Source: Atopobiaceae bacterium (GTDB taxonomy: Bacteria; Actinomycetota; Coriobacteriia; Coriobacteriales; Atopobiaceae). Taken from it: a stretch of 48,496 bases of DNA. Position 1 is the stretch's first letter; each line of letters starts with the position of its first letter. Below, piece by piece: positions 16,181-25,291 of the stretch. Location: assembly GCA_030525685.1 (NCBI GenBank), contig JAUNEG010000015.1:1-48496 (forward strand). Reading direction: 5' to 3'. Position numbers and translations under genes: made by a program. Below the pieces are notes generated by a model. It searched no databases. It was not told the origin of the DNA and saw only the letters and a program-made list of their open reading frames with translations.

Positions 16181-17149
16181 GTGAAGCTCACGCACGACGA
16201 CGAGCGGGCGAGGAGGATCTGCTCGCTCGCACTCGACTTCATGAACGCACGCTCGCCGCTCCCCACCTCGGCGATCGCCCGCGCCCACTACCCCGACCTG
16301 CGGGAGGACGCCTTCCGCAAGGCCTTCTCGCGCGACCGCGCCATGCTCGAGGCCTGCGGGGTCTCGCTCGTCGAGCGGCGGCAGGGCGGCGGCGAGGCCC
16401 TCTGGGAGGCGGACGTCGAGCGCTCGTTCGCCCAGGGCGCCGAGCTTGCGCCGGCGGACGCCGCCGCGCTCGAGCTCGCCTGCCGCCCCCTCGCGCAGGA
16501 CCCCTCCTTCCCGCCGGCGCGGGAGCTGCGCCTGGCGCTGGCCAAGGTCGCGCGCGCCTTCGCGGAGACCCTGGCGGTCGGCGACGCGGCGGGGGCGGGC
16601 GCGCGGCGGGAGGTCGCGACCCTGCGCGGCTGCCTGACGGGGCGCCGTGCCGCCCGCGTCATCTACGTGGACGTGAGCGGGCACGAGTCGGAGCGCCTCA
16701 TCGCCCCCTACGCCTTCTTCGGTCTCCGCGGCGCCCTCTACCTCGTTGCCGGCCTTCTCGACGAGAACGGCGCCGAGGTGGCGAACCACGTCCGCACCTA
16801 CCGCGTCGACCGGTTCCGCCGCGTGCGCGAGGAGCCCGGCACCTCCTTCGAGCTGCCCGCCGACTTCTCCGTCGACGACTGGCGGCGCCTCCCCTTCCAG
16901 CTGGGGCCGACGACCTTCGAGGCCGTCTTCCGCGTCGAGGCCGGGCGCGAGGAGGACGTGCGTCGCGCGGTCGGCCGCCAGGGTCGTCTTGAGCGGCGTG
17001 ACGAGGGCCTGGTCCTTCTCGCCCCGGGAAGCGACGTGGAAGCCGGGGCGAGCTGGGCCGTGGCCATGGGGGTCCGCCCGACCGGGCCCGAGGAGCTCGT
17101 GGGCGCGTGGAGGCGCGTCCTGGAGGGGGCGATGCGCGATGGCAGCTAG
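16181..17149 (+). CDS. WYL-domain transcriptional regulator (first of a pair)
   Basis: About 322 residues. The N-terminus (DERARRICSLALDFMNARSP, then AFRKAFSRDRAMLEACGV) looks like the helix-turn-helix region of PafB/PafC-type proteins. The WYL domain is represented by GALYLVAGLLDENG and the trailing TYRVDRFRRVRE. WYL domains are thought to sense ligands, often single-stranded nucleic acid. The GTG at 16181 has GGGAGG 4 bases upstream; a GTG at 16169 is the alternative. It overlaps the next WYL gene by 11 bases. Confidence 0.85.
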   Translation: MKLTHDDERARRICSLALDFMNARSPLPTSAIARAHYPDLREDAFRKAFSRDRAMLEACGVSLVERRQGGGEALWEADVERSFAQGAELAPADAAALELACRPLAQDPSFPPARELRLALAKVARAFAETLAVGDAAGAGARREVATLRGCLTGRRAARVIYVDVSGHESERLIAPYAFFGLRGALYLVAGLLDENGAEVANHVRTYRVDRFRRVREEPGTSFELPADFSVDDWRRLPFQLGPTTFEAVFRVEAGREEDVRRAVGRQGRLERRDEGLVLLAPGSDVEAGASWAVAMGVRPTGPEELVGAWRRVLEGAMRDGS

Positions 17150-18062
17150 ACGTGAGGGCGCCGGCCGCCCCGGCGCGCTCGACGAGGCGCGCGAGCTCGT
17201 CGCTCTTGTCGCCAGCCTCTCGGAGGCCGGCGACGCCCTGAGCGCGGACGCGGTCGCCGAGAGGCTGGGCACGGACGCGGAGCACGCCGAGAAGCTCGTG
17301 GGGCTCGTCCTCTCCTCGACGCTCGTGGGCGGGACGGGCCTGCCCCTCGCCGACGAGGGGGGCGCGCTCACCCTCGTCGACTCCGGCGGGGTGCGCGGCA
17401 GGCGCCTGCGCCTCACCCGCGACGAGACGCTCGCCCTCGCAGCCGCGCTCGAGCGCCTGGGCGTCCCTGGGGACGACCCGCTCCGCGCCCGGCTCGAGTC
17501 GTCGCTCTCCGCCGAACCCGTGGACGAGGGCCTGGTGCGACGCCTCATGGCCGGCGAGGGCGGAGGGGACGACGTCGCCGACACGCTCGAGGCCTGCGCC
17601 CGGGCGCGCGCGGCGAGAAGGGCCCTGCTCTTCTCGTACCGGAAGGCCGCCGGCGCGCAGGCCGAGCGGCGGCGCGTGCTCGTGACTGGCATTCGGAGCG
17701 AGGACGGATCCTGGTACCTCGACGCGTTCGACCTCGACCACGACGACGCGAGGACCTTCCGCGTCGACCGGATGGCGGACGCGGAGCTCGTCGAGCGCGT
17801 CGAGCCGCCCGCCGCGGCCCCGTCCGAGGGGCCGCGCACGGTAACGCTGTCGTTCTCGGATCCCCGCTACCTCACCCTGCTGCCCTGGCACGACCTTCGG
17901 GTGACGAGCGCCCCGGGCGCGCGGCCCGTGGTTGCCGAGACGCCCTACTACGGCGGGGAGTGGCTCGTGAGGATGCTGGCGGCCTGCGGAGGCACCGCGC
18001 GCAGCGACGACCCCGCGCTCGAGGCCCTGGTCGAGAAGTACGCGCGCGAGCAGCTCTCCTAG
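17139..18062 (+). CDS. WYL-domain transcriptional regulator (second of a pair)
   Basis: A 307-residue protein. A helix-turn-helix-like start (LSADAVAERLGTDAEHAEKL) is followed by the WYL domain with the literal motif in GSWYLDAFDLDHDD and ARTFRVDRM. The ATG at 17139 lies inside the end of the first WYL gene, so the two are translationally coupled and may form a heterodimer as PafB and PafC do in mycobacteria. It ends 33 bases from the end of the convergent dinG-like gene. Confidence 0.86.
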   Translation: MAARREGAGRPGALDEARELVALVASLSEAGDALSADAVAERLGTDAEHAEKLVGLVLSSTLVGGTGLPLADEGGALTLVDSGGVRGRRLRLTRDETLALAAALERLGVPGDDPLRARLESSLSAEPVDEGLVRRLMAGEGGGDDVADTLEACARARAARRALLFSYRKAAGAQAERRRVLVTGIRSEDGSWYLDAFDLDHDDARTFRVDRMADAELVERVEPPAAAPSEGPRTVTLSFSDPRYLTLLPWHDLRVTSAPGARPVVAETPYYGGEWLVRMLAACGGTARSDDPALEALVEKYAREQLS

Positions 18063-18095
18063 CGGTGCCCGACCTTCTCGCCGCGCACCGGGTCG

Positions 18096-21041
18096 CTACT
18101 CGTGGCTCGCGCGCCACATCCTCAGGTAGCGCCCGACGTTGCCGGACTCGAGCTGCGAGACGTTGCCCGACGGCAGCGACCTCACGAAGAGGCTCCCGTA
18201 GCGCTTGGTGGCCACGCGGGAGTCCGCCAGCACCAGGACGCCGGTGTCCGACGCGCTGCGGATCAGGCGGCCGGCAGCCTGCTTCACCGAGATCACGGCC
18301 TCGGGCAGCGAGTAGCGCCACCAGGCGCGCTCCTCACGCAGGTCGCGCTCGCGGACGAGCGGCTCGGTGGGGCTCGCGAACGGCAGCTTGGGGATCACCA
18401 CGTAGCGCAGGGTGTCCCCCGCCGCGTCGAAGCCCTCCCAGAACGAGCGGAGCGCCATGAGCGAGAGGGTCTTCTCGGCCATGAAGCGCGTGCGCAGCCT
18501 CCGCGGCGAGGACCCGCGCTCCTGGCAGGCGAGCTCCAGCCCCTCGGCGGCGAGCCGCCCGCGCAGGCCCTCGTAGACGCGCTCCATCTCGCGCCTGTTG
18601 GTGAACAGCGTGAGCACCGAGCCGCCCATGGCCACGTGGACGTCGAAGAGCAGGTCCTCCAGGGCCTCGAGGTAGCCTCGCTCGCTCGGCGCGGGCAGGT
18701 CGCGCGCCACCACCACGGACATGTGAGCGTCGTAGTCGAAGCTCGAGTCCAGTCGCACGTCGCGATGCGCGCCCTCCGGCAGCTCGGCGAGGCCTACGGC
18801 GCGGTCGAAGTGCGAGAAGTCGTCCCCGACGGCTATGGTCGCCGACGTGAAGACCACGCTCTGCGTCTCGGGCAGCCAGCGCCGCGCGATCTCGGTGCCC
18901 ACGTCGAGCTTCTCGGCCACCAGCCGCTCGGAGGCGATTCGCTTGCGGGACTTGGAGAGCTGCGCGGAGTAGACGTAGCTCTCGTCGGTACCGTCGCAGA
19001 CGAGCCGTATGCCGGCGAGAAGGTCGCGCAGGTAGCGAGTCCTCTCGGCAAGGTCGCCCGCCGCCTGCGGGGCCTGCGGCTCCAGCGCCCCCTCCGCGTC
19101 GACGAGGGCGCGCACGGACTCGTCCAGCGCGTCGGTCGCCACTGACGCGGCGTCCCGCACGGCGGCCCACCCGGCCCCCTCGCGCACGCGCGCGTCGATC
19201 CAAAGCGTCAGCGTGTCGTAGTCCCCGTCGCCCCGGACCTCGCCCGCGAGGGCGTGCACGGCCTCGAACAGGTCGGCGACGGCCACCGACGAGCGCGCCA
19301 CCGAGGCGGCCGCCTTGGTGAGCAGCCCCACCATCAGCGTCGAACCCTCGAGCGGCATCGCCTGAGTCAGGGCGGCGTGCAGGGCTCCGGAGCGCGTGCC
19401 GCCGAGCGCCTCGAACACGGCCTTGGCCTCGCTGCCCGACACCTCGACCGCCCACTGGCGGCGCGCCTCGGCCTCGAAGGCGTGGGCCTCGTCGACCACC
19501 CAGTGGCGGATCGGGGGCAGGATGCGCCCCTCGGCCTCCACGTCGCGCAGGAGCAGGGAGTGGTTCGTCACGACCACGTCGGAGCAGGAGGCGCGGCGGC
19601 GGGCGCCGTGCAGCAGGCAGGTTCCGGGGTAGTACGGGCAGCGCCCGCGCTGGCACTCTCCCGAGGTGGTGGTGAGCATCTCGCGCGGGACGTAGCGCCA
19701 GCGGATGCCCAGGGCGTCGAGGTCGCCCTCCGGCGACTGGCAGGCGAACGCGTAGGTCACGGCTATGGCCGTGAGCATGTCGCAGCCCACGGCGTTGTCG
19801 GAGCGGCCGTCGTGCGGGACCGCCCCGAGCGGGAGCTCCTCGGTCGCCGCGCGGTCGAGCCGCCGCAGGCAGGGATAGTGGTCGTAGCCCTTCAGGCTCG
19901 TGAACGTGAGGCCACCGGGCAGCGCCTCGGCGAGGGCCGGGAGCTCGTGGCTCACGAGCTGGTCGGTCAGGGCGTTCGTCTTGGTCGCCACGCCCACGCT
20001 CACGTGGTTGCGCTGCGCGAACAGGACCTCGGGCAGCAGGTACGCCACGGACTTGCCCACGCCGGTCCCCGCCTCTATGGCGCGGTGGGTCGACGTCGCG
20101 AGCGCCTCGGTGACCTCGGCCGCCATCGCCGCCTGCTCCGGCCGGTGCTCGGCGTGCTCGTACATGCGCGAGACCACACCCCCGCGGCCGAACTCGGCCG
20201 CAACCTCGTCCGCCGAGGGCGCCTCCAGCCGGTCGAGCTGGGCCGCGTCCGCCCGGGCGTCCCGCCCCAGGCCCCGCACGAGGTCGGCGCGGTGGGCGCG
20301 CAGCGAGAAGGGCGCGGGGTCGACCTCGGCGGCACCAGCCCCGGAGAGGTACGAGAGCACCGGTCGGAACGGCCAGTCCACCTCGGGGTGCATCGACGCC
20401 AGGCGGGCGAGAAGACCGGCCGGCAGGTCCGAGAGAGCGGTCAGCAGGATGCGCCACATGCCGCAGAGTGCATCGACGTCGTCCTCGGCGCGGTGCGTCA
20501 CGGAGGCGCACCCGAAGGCCTCGGCCATGTCCGCGAGGCGGTGCGACGCCAGCCGCGGCAGGGCGATGCGCGAGAGCGCGAGGGTGTCGACCCAGGTGTC
20601 GCTCACCCGCGCCCCGCCCGGGACCGCCTCGATGAACGTGCGGTCGAAGGTCGCGTTGTGCGCGAGCACGGGACTGCCGGAGACGAACTTCGCGAGCGCG
20701 GCGACGGCCTCGCGGGCGTCCGGAGCCCCGGCCACGTCCACGCTGCGTATGCCCGTGAGCCGCTCGATCTCCTTGGGAATCGGCGTCCCCGGGTCGACGA
20801 AGGTCTGGAAGCGGCCGACCACCTCGCGCCCGCAGAGGCGCCCGGCGGAGATCTCGATGAGCTCGCAGTCCCTGAACGAGAGGCCCGTGGTCTCCGTGTC
20901 GAGCACCACCACGTCCTCCTCGAGCGGCCCGAAGTCGAGACCCCGGGCACGCTCGGCGAGGCTCAGGTAGCGGTCGCGGACGTCGGCGGGCGTGCCGGGC
21001 AGGAGGAGCTCGCCCACCGTGGCGGCGCTGCCCTCTGCCAT
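18096..21041 (-). CDS. dinG: DinG-family helicase with N-terminal DnaQ-like 3'-5' exonuclease
   Basis: A 981-residue fusion. The N-terminus has the DEDD exonuclease motif VVVLDTETTGLS (D48, E50) with later HNATFD and HRAEDDVDAL. The XPD/DinG helicase follows: Walker A GTGVGKSVAYLLP, a Cys-rich iron-sulfur region (CQRGRCPYYPGTC), the box VDEAHAFE, and motif VI VKQAAGRLIRS. It is the Gram-positive type of DinG and probably acts in DNA repair or removal of structured nucleic acid. It starts 3 bases after the ddl stop, so ddl and dinG form an operon. Confidence 0.93.
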   Translation of the reverse strand: MAEGSAATVGELLLPGTPADVRDRYLSLAERARGLDFGPLEEDVVVLDTETTGLSFRDCELIEISAGRLCGREVVGRFQTFVDPGTPIPKEIERLTGIRSVDVAGAPDAREAVAALAKFVSGSPVLAHNATFDRTFIEAVPGGARVSDTWVDTLALSRIALPRLASHRLADMAEAFGCASVTHRAEDDVDALCGMWRILLTALSDLPAGLLARLASMHPEVDWPFRPVLSYLSGAGAAEVDPAPFSLRAHRADLVRGLGRDARADAAQLDRLEAPSADEVAAEFGRGGVVSRMYEHAEHRPEQAAMAAEVTEALATSTHRAIEAGTGVGKSVAYLLPEVLFAQRNHVSVGVATKTNALTDQLVSHELPALAEALPGGLTFTSLKGYDHYPCLRRLDRAATEELPLGAVPHDGRSDNAVGCDMLTAIAVTYAFACQSPEGDLDALGIRWRYVPREMLTTTSGECQRGRCPYYPGTCLLHGARRRASCSDVVVTNHSLLLRDVEAEGRILPPIRHWVVDEAHAFEAEARRQWAVEVSGSEAKAVFEALGGTRSGALHAALTQAMPLEGSTLMVGLLTKAAASVARSSVAVADLFEAVHALAGEVRGDGDYDTLTLWIDARVREGAGWAAVRDAASVATDALDESVRALVDAEGALEPQAPQAAGDLAERTRYLRDLLAGIRLVCDGTDESYVYSAQLSKSRKRIASERLVAEKLDVGTEIARRWLPETQSVVFTSATIAVGDDFSHFDRAVGLAELPEGAHRDVRLDSSFDYDAHMSVVVARDLPAPSERGYLEALEDLLFDVHVAMGGSVLTLFTNRREMERVYEGLRGRLAAEGLELACQERGSSPRRLRTRFMAEKTLSLMALRSFWEGFDAAGDTLRYVVIPKLPFASPTEPLVRERDLREERAWWRYSLPEAVISVKQAAGRLIRSASDTGVLVLADSRVATKRYGSLFVRSLPSGNVSQLESGNVGRYLRMWRASHE

Positions 21042-21044
21042 GCG

Positions 21045-22016
21045 CTAGCCGCGCCTCTCGGCGCCCTCGAGCGCGTACTCGACGAAGCGCGCGCAGAGCT
21101 CGGGGAACTCGATGCCGCCGTGGCGGGCGGAGTCCGGCAGCAGACTCTCGGCCGTCATGCCGGGGATGGTGTTGGTCTCCAGAACCACGGGCGTGCCGTC
21201 CGCGCGGACGATGAAGTCGCTGCGCGAGCAGCCGCGGCAGCCCAGCGCGCGGTGCGCGCGCACGGCGAGCTCCTGGGCGCGCTTGTAGACACCGGGCTCC
21301 AGGCGCGCGGGGGTGACGTGGTGCATCGCGGGGGGCTCGTACTTGACCTTGAGGTCGTAGAACTCGGAGCCCGTCACGATCTCCACGATGGGGAGGGCGT
21401 GGGCCTCCTCGCCGTTGCCGAGGACGGGCACGGTGATCTCCGTGCCCTCGACGCAGCTCTCCACCAGCACGCGGCCACCGGCGCCGGCGGCGAGCCGCAC
21501 GGCATCGGCGAGCTGGCCGCGCTCGGTGACGCGGGTGATGCCATAGCTCGACCCGTTGGCGGCGGGCTTCACGAAGAGCGGCAGCCCCAGGCGCTCGACG
21601 AGCGCGTCAGCGGCCTTCTCGCTCAGCGGCTCGTCGCCGGGCAGGTCGACGCCCTCGGGGACGGGGATGCCGGCATCCTGGAACACCGCCTTGGCGAGCT
21701 GCTTCTCCGAGGCGACGGCAGAGGCAGCGACGCCGGAGAAGGTGTACGGGATGTGCAGGACCTCCAGGAGCCCCTGGACGCAGCCGTCCTCTCCGTAGAC
21801 GCCGTGCAGCGCCACGAACGCGACGTCGTAGGACCCCGCGACGAGGCGCGCCACGAAGTCGTGCGCGGCGAGGTCGAGAAGGTCGACGCTCTGGAATCCG
21901 GCCTCGCGGAGGGCTGCCTGGCACTCCGTGGCGGAGCTCAGCGAGATTTCCCGCTCGTCCGACCAACCGCCGCCAATGACCACGACGCGCTTGCCCAACA
22001 GCTGCTCTCTGTCCAT
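21045..22016 (-). CDS. ddl: D-alanine--D-alanine ligase
   Basis: A 323-residue ATP-grasp enzyme that makes the D-Ala-D-Ala dipeptide of peptidoglycan. Typical blocks are VALHGVYGEDGCVQGLLE, PLFVKPAANGSSYGITRV, RSDFIV and VLETNTIPGMTAESLLP. The start MDREQLLGKRVVVIGGG at 22016 follows AAGGG at 6 bases. Upstream it diverges from rlmN with a 97-base gap holding both promoters. Which residue determines D-Ala versus D-Lac was not assessed. Confidence 0.95.
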   Translation of the reverse strand: MDREQLLGKRVVVIGGGWSDEREISLSSATECQAALREAGFQSVDLLDLAAHDFVARLVAGSYDVAFVALHGVYGEDGCVQGLLEVLHIPYTFSGVAASAVASEKQLAKAVFQDAGIPVPEGVDLPGDEPLSEKAADALVERLGLPLFVKPAANGSSYGITRVTERGQLADAVRLAAGAGGRVLVESCVEGTEITVPVLGNGEEAHALPIVEIVTGSEFYDLKVKYEPPAMHHVTPARLEPGVYKRAQELAVRAHRALGCRGCSRSDFIVRADGTPVVLETNTIPGMTAESLLPDSARHGGIEFPELCARFVEYALEGAERRG

Positions 22017-22113
22017 CGGTGTCCCTTCGCCCCGGCGCGCATGCGCTAGACTCTCTGAGTGTTCACCCGAAGAGGATACTCCAACGGATGCGTCGCAGAG
22101 GACAGGGGCAGAG

Positions 22114-23175
22114 ATGGGCACCAACGCAGGCACCGAGAAGGACGCGAGAAGAGACGTCCGCTCCCTCACGCGCGGCGAGCTCACGGAGCTCCTCGCCGGG
22201 CTCGACCAGCCGGGCTTTCGCGCCAAGCAGGTCGAGGAGTGGGTGTGGTCCAAGAACGCCCGCTCCTGGGACGAGATGACCAACCTCCCCAAGGCCCTGC
22301 GCGAGCAGCTCGCCGAGCGACTCACCCTGGGCGCCGTCGAGGAGGTCGCCCGCCAGGCCTCGTCGGACGGCAGCCGCAAGTACCTGCTTCGCCTCTCCGA
22401 CGGCGTGTGCGTCGAGTGCGTGGGCATGCCGAGCGGCAGCCGCCTCGCCGTCTGCGCCTCCACGCAGGCGGGCTGTGCCATGGGCTGCGCCTTCTGCGCG
22501 ACGGGAGGCGCGGGGCTCACGCGCTCTCTCACCGACGCCGAGATCTACGAGCAGGTCATGCACGTACGCGACGACTTCGGCGAGCGCGTCACGAGCGTGG
22601 TCCTCATGGGCCAGGGCGAGCCCTTCATGAACTACGACGCCACGCTGGCCGCCCTGAGGCGCCTGAACTCCCCCGAGGGCGCCGGCATCGGCGCGCGCCA
22701 CCTCACGGTCTCCACCTGCGGCGTGATCCCCCAGATCATGCGCTTCGCAAACGAGCCCGAGCAGTTCACGCTCGCCGTCTCCCTTCACTCCGCCGTCCAG
22801 AAGACGAGAAACGCCCTCATGCCCGGCGTCCGCAAGTACTCGCTCGTGAACCTCTACAACGCCATGGGCGAGTACGTCGACAAGACCGGTCGCCGCCCGA
22901 CCTACGAGTACGCGCTCATCGGCGGCGTGAACGACACCGACGCCGAGCTCCAGGCGCTCTGCGACTTCTGCGAGGGGACGCTCGCCCACGTGAACCTCAT
23001 CCAGCTGAACGAGATCGAGGGGTCCAAGCTGCGCCCGAGCACGCCCGCCCGCGCCGAGGACTTCGTGCGGCGCCTCGCCTCGGTCGGCGTGGAGGCCACG
23101 GTGAGGAACTCCCGCGGGGCCGACATTGACGCCGCCTGTGGCCAGCTCAAGCAGCGCGCCGAGCGCGGCAGGTAG
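22114..23175 (+). CDS. rlmN: 23S rRNA (adenine-2503-C2)-methyltransferase
   Basis: A 353-residue radical SAM enzyme that methylates A2503 of 23S rRNA and probably A37 of some tRNAs. The radical SAM cluster motif is CAMGCAFC, preceded by CASTQAG; VVLMGQGEPFMNYD and the C-terminal RNSRGADIDAACGQL, carrying the methyl-carrying Cys, are also seen. The ATG at 22114 has AGGGG 5 bases upstream. It lies alone on the plus strand between minus-strand operons and ends at a bidirectional terminator. Confidence 0.96.
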   Translation: MGTNAGTEKDARRDVRSLTRGELTELLAGLDQPGFRAKQVEEWVWSKNARSWDEMTNLPKALREQLAERLTLGAVEEVARQASSDGSRKYLLRLSDGVCVECVGMPSGSRLAVCASTQAGCAMGCAFCATGGAGLTRSLTDAEIYEQVMHVRDDFGERVTSVVLMGQGEPFMNYDATLAALRRLNSPEGAGIGARHLTVSTCGVIPQIMRFANEPEQFTLAVSLHSAVQKTRNALMPGVRKYSLVNLYNAMGEYVDKTGRRPTYEYALIGGVNDTDAELQALCDFCEGTLAHVNLIQLNEIEGSKLRPSTPARAEDFVRRLASVGVEATVRNSRGADIDAACGQLKQRAERGR

Positions 23176-23200
23176 CCCCTGAGACATCCCTGACATGAAG

Positions 23201-23234
23201 ACGCCCCGGATCGCATGGAGCCCGGGGCGTTTTC
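23201..23234 (+). terminator. Intrinsic terminator of rlmN
   Basis: ACGCCCCGG and CCGGGGCGT form a 9-bp stem with a 12-base loop followed by TTTC, 25 bases past the rlmN stop. It may also end the parA-parB transcript coming from the other side. Confidence 0.82.
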
Positions 23235-23247
23235 GTGTCTTTCTTGA

Positions 23248-23265
23248 CTAGAACATATGTTCTAG
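23248..23265. promoter_or_regulatory. Perfect 18-bp palindrome resembling a LexA (SOS) box
   Basis: CTAGAACATATGTTCTAG contains GAACATATGTTC, the core of the Gram-positive LexA site (CGAACATATGTTCG). It overlaps the stop codon of the small membrane-protein gene. On the plus strand TTGACT precedes it, so it could sit in a promoter antisense to that gene, but no good -10 is visible. Confidence 0.45.
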
Positions 23266-23498
23266 TATCCGAGCAGCTCCCAGTCGGCGATGGTTCTCTC
23301 CCGGTTGGGAAGGCCGTCATCGACCACGAGCTGGTCACGGTCGATTGCCTTGCCCACCTTGTTCGCGGCATCCCGGACGCCGGCCGCGCAGTCCCTGAGC
23401 GACTCCTTCGCCGCGTTCGAGAGCAGGAACCTATAGGCAGCCGCACCAGCCGCCGCGGCGACGGCTGTGAGCAGAAGTGCTCCCCCGACCCTCCTCAT
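23262..23498 (-). CDS. Small single-span membrane protein of unknown function
   Basis: A 78-residue protein starting MRRVGGALLLTAVAAAAGAA, with one N-terminal membrane span and a hydrophilic tail ending DGLPNRERTIADWELLGY. The ATG at 23498 overlaps the parB TGA by one base, so it is probably coupled to parB translation; a GTG at 23510 would add four residues. I do not recognise a family. The position suggests cotranscription with the partition genes. Confidence 0.7.
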   Translation of the reverse strand: MRRVGGALLLTAVAAAAGAAAYRFLLSNAAKESLRDCAAGVRDAANKVGKAIDRDQLVVDDGLPNRERTIADWELLGY

Positions 23499-24367
23499 CA
23501 GTCGGACCACGACCTCGGGCCGGCGAGCAGCTCCACGATGTGCGCGAGCTCCTCCTCGTCGCTGAACTCGATCTCGACCTTGTTCTTGCCGCGGACGCTC
23601 CTGACCTTCACGTTGGTGTCCAGGGCAAGGCGCATCTGACGGGCGGCGCGCTTGAACGACTGGGGCAGGGGCGTGCGCACGGCGCGCTCTGTGTGCTCGC
23701 TGACAGAAAACAGCGGAGCGAGACTTTCTGTCTGACGGACCGACAGACGCTCCTCGACGACCTTCTTCGCAAGCCTGATGCGGCCGTCTTCGCTCGGCAC
23801 GGCAAGAATCGCCCGAGCATGCCCTGCGGACAGGCTCCCTTCGTCAACGAGCACCTGCACCTCCTTGGGGAGGTCGAGGAGGCGAATGGTGTTGGTGATC
23901 GCCGAGCGGGACTTGGACAGGACCTTTGCAAGTTCCTCCTGGGTCAGGCCCTTCTCCTTGATCAGCTGTCGATAGCCCCGTGCCTCCTCGAGCGGCGTGA
24001 GGTCGGAACGCTGGAGGTTCTCGATAAGAGCGAGCTTGAAGACGTCCTCGTCAGAGATGTCGCGAATGACGACTGGCACCTCCGTCAGCCCGGCGGCTCG
24101 AGCTGCCTGGTACCTGCGCTCACCGGCGACGATCTCATATTCGGTTCCCTTTTTACGAACGAGGATGGGCTGCAGGATGCCGTTCTGCTTGATGGAATCA
24201 GTCAGCTCTGCAAGGTCCTCCGGCTTAAAGCGCTTTCTCGGCTGTCCCTTGTTCGGCTTGATACGATCGATCGGAAGCGTCGAATCAGGACGCATGCCTG
24301 CTGTCTCAGCGTCGGCCTCGCCGACGAGAAGGCCGAGCCCCTTGCCGAGCCCTGTTTTCTTAGCCAC
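23498..24367 (-). CDS. parB: Chromosome partitioning protein ParB
   Basis: A 289-residue CTP-dependent DNA clamp that loads at parS sites and organises the origin. Seen are QPRKRF, GERRYQAARAAG (CTP-binding motif), ENLQRSDLTPLEEA and a central helix-turn-helix (LTQEELAKVLSKSRSAITNT). The C-terminal dimerisation segment ends GKNKVEIEFSDEEELAHIVE. It overlaps parA by 8 bases. Three parS sites lie nearby at 25207-25428. Confidence 0.96.
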   Translation of the reverse strand: MAKKTGLGKGLGLLVGEADAETAGMRPDSTLPIDRIKPNKGQPRKRFKPEDLAELTDSIKQNGILQPILVRKKGTEYEIVAGERRYQAARAAGLTEVPVVIRDISDEDVFKLALIENLQRSDLTPLEEARGYRQLIKEKGLTQEELAKVLSKSRSAITNTIRLLDLPKEVQVLVDEGSLSAGHARAILAVPSEDGRIRLAKKVVEERLSVRQTESLAPLFSVSEHTERAVRTPLPQSFKRAARQMRLALDTNVKVRSVRGKNKVEIEFSDEEELAHIVELLAGPRSWSD

Positions 24368-25160
24368 GAGCTACCACCTCTTTCGCCAGCTTCATATATG
24401 CCAGAGATCCCTTGCTCACACGCGCGTACTTCACGACGGGAAGACCGTGGCTCGGCGCCTCGGCCAGCTTCACGTTCCTCGGGATGATCGTCTTGAACAT
24501 CTTCTTTCCGAAATATCCCTTGACCTCCTCGACCACCTGGTTCGAGAGCGTCGTTCTGCTGTCGTACATCGTCATGAGCACACCGAAGATCTCCAGGTCG
24601 GGGTTCATACGACGCTTCACAATCTCCATCGACTCAAGGAGCTTGGCAACGCCTTCTAGTGCGTAGTACTCGCACTGGATGGGAATGAGCATCGAGTTTG
24701 CTGCGATAAGTGCGTTGATGGTTAGAAGTCCAAGCGAGGGGGGACAGTCGATGAATACGTAGTCGAACTCGTCCTTCACCTTCGCAAGGGCGTCTTTGAG
24801 GACCGACTCGCGAGCCATCTCGGTCACAAGCTCGATTTCTGCCGTTGCCAGCTGAATGGTTGCCGGGACGATGAAGACGTTGGGCTCACAGGTCTCCAAA
24901 ATCACATCCTCGATGGGCTGATCATGCAGAATCACATCATAGATATCGTGCTCGAGCTCTTCCTTCTCGATGCCGTAGCCACTTGTCGAATTCCCCTGGG
25001 GGTCAAAGTCGACAACAAGCACCTTCTTCTTGTTCTCTCCTAGCGTCGCAGAGAGATTGATGACCGTCGTCGATTTTCCAACGCCACCCTTCTGGTTGAT
25101 GACAGCTATGACCTTGCTGTCGCGCTGGGGAAGTCCTCGCTTGGTATCTTTGTAGCTCAT
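24360..25160 (-). CDS. parA: Chromosome partitioning ATPase ParA (Soj)
   Basis: A 266-residue deviant Walker ATPase. Walker A is KGGVGKST at 24-31, followed by VLVVDFDPQGNST and VFIDCPPSLG. It works with ParB to move newly copied origins apart and may modulate DnaA. It is preceded by GGAGGT and by two parS sites in the gap to rsmG. Confidence 0.96.
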   Translation of the reverse strand: MSYKDTKRGLPQRDSKVIAVINQKGGVGKSTTVINLSATLGENKKKVLVVDFDPQGNSTSGYGIEKEELEHDIYDVILHDQPIEDVILETCEPNVFIVPATIQLATAEIELVTEMARESVLKDALAKVKDEFDYVFIDCPPSLGLLTINALIAANSMLIPIQCEYYALEGVAKLLESMEIVKRRMNPDLEIFGVLMTMYDSRTTLSNQVVEEVKGYFGKKMFKTIIPRNVKLAEAPSHGLPVVKYARVSKGSLAYMKLAKEVVARG

Positions 25161-25206
25161 TTGACCTCCGTTTCACAGCCAAGCTTTAGTCAGCATGATA
25201 CGAGAA

Positions 25207-25222
25207 TGTTCCACGTGAAACA
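25207..25222. promoter_or_regulatory. parS: parS site 1
   Basis: TGTTCCACGTGAAACA differs from the consensus TGTTTCACGTGAAACA at one position. It lies just upstream of parA. Confidence 0.9.
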
Positions 25223-25275
25223 TCCACTTCTTTTCTCAATTTCTATTTTGCGTCTAGCTTTGTGTCAAACCGCGC

Positions 25276-25291
25276 TGTTTCACGTGAAACT
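25276..25291. promoter_or_regulatory. parS: parS site 2, overlapping the rsmG stop codon
   Basis: TGTTTCACGTGAAACT matches the consensus at 15 of 16 positions. Its last bases belong to the rsmG stop codon. Confidence 0.92.

Noticed and set aside
19254..22049. 931-codon plus-strand frame
   Set aside because: Antisense to dinG and ddl, composed of Arg/Gly/Val-rich shadow sequence; long open antisense frames are common at this GC.
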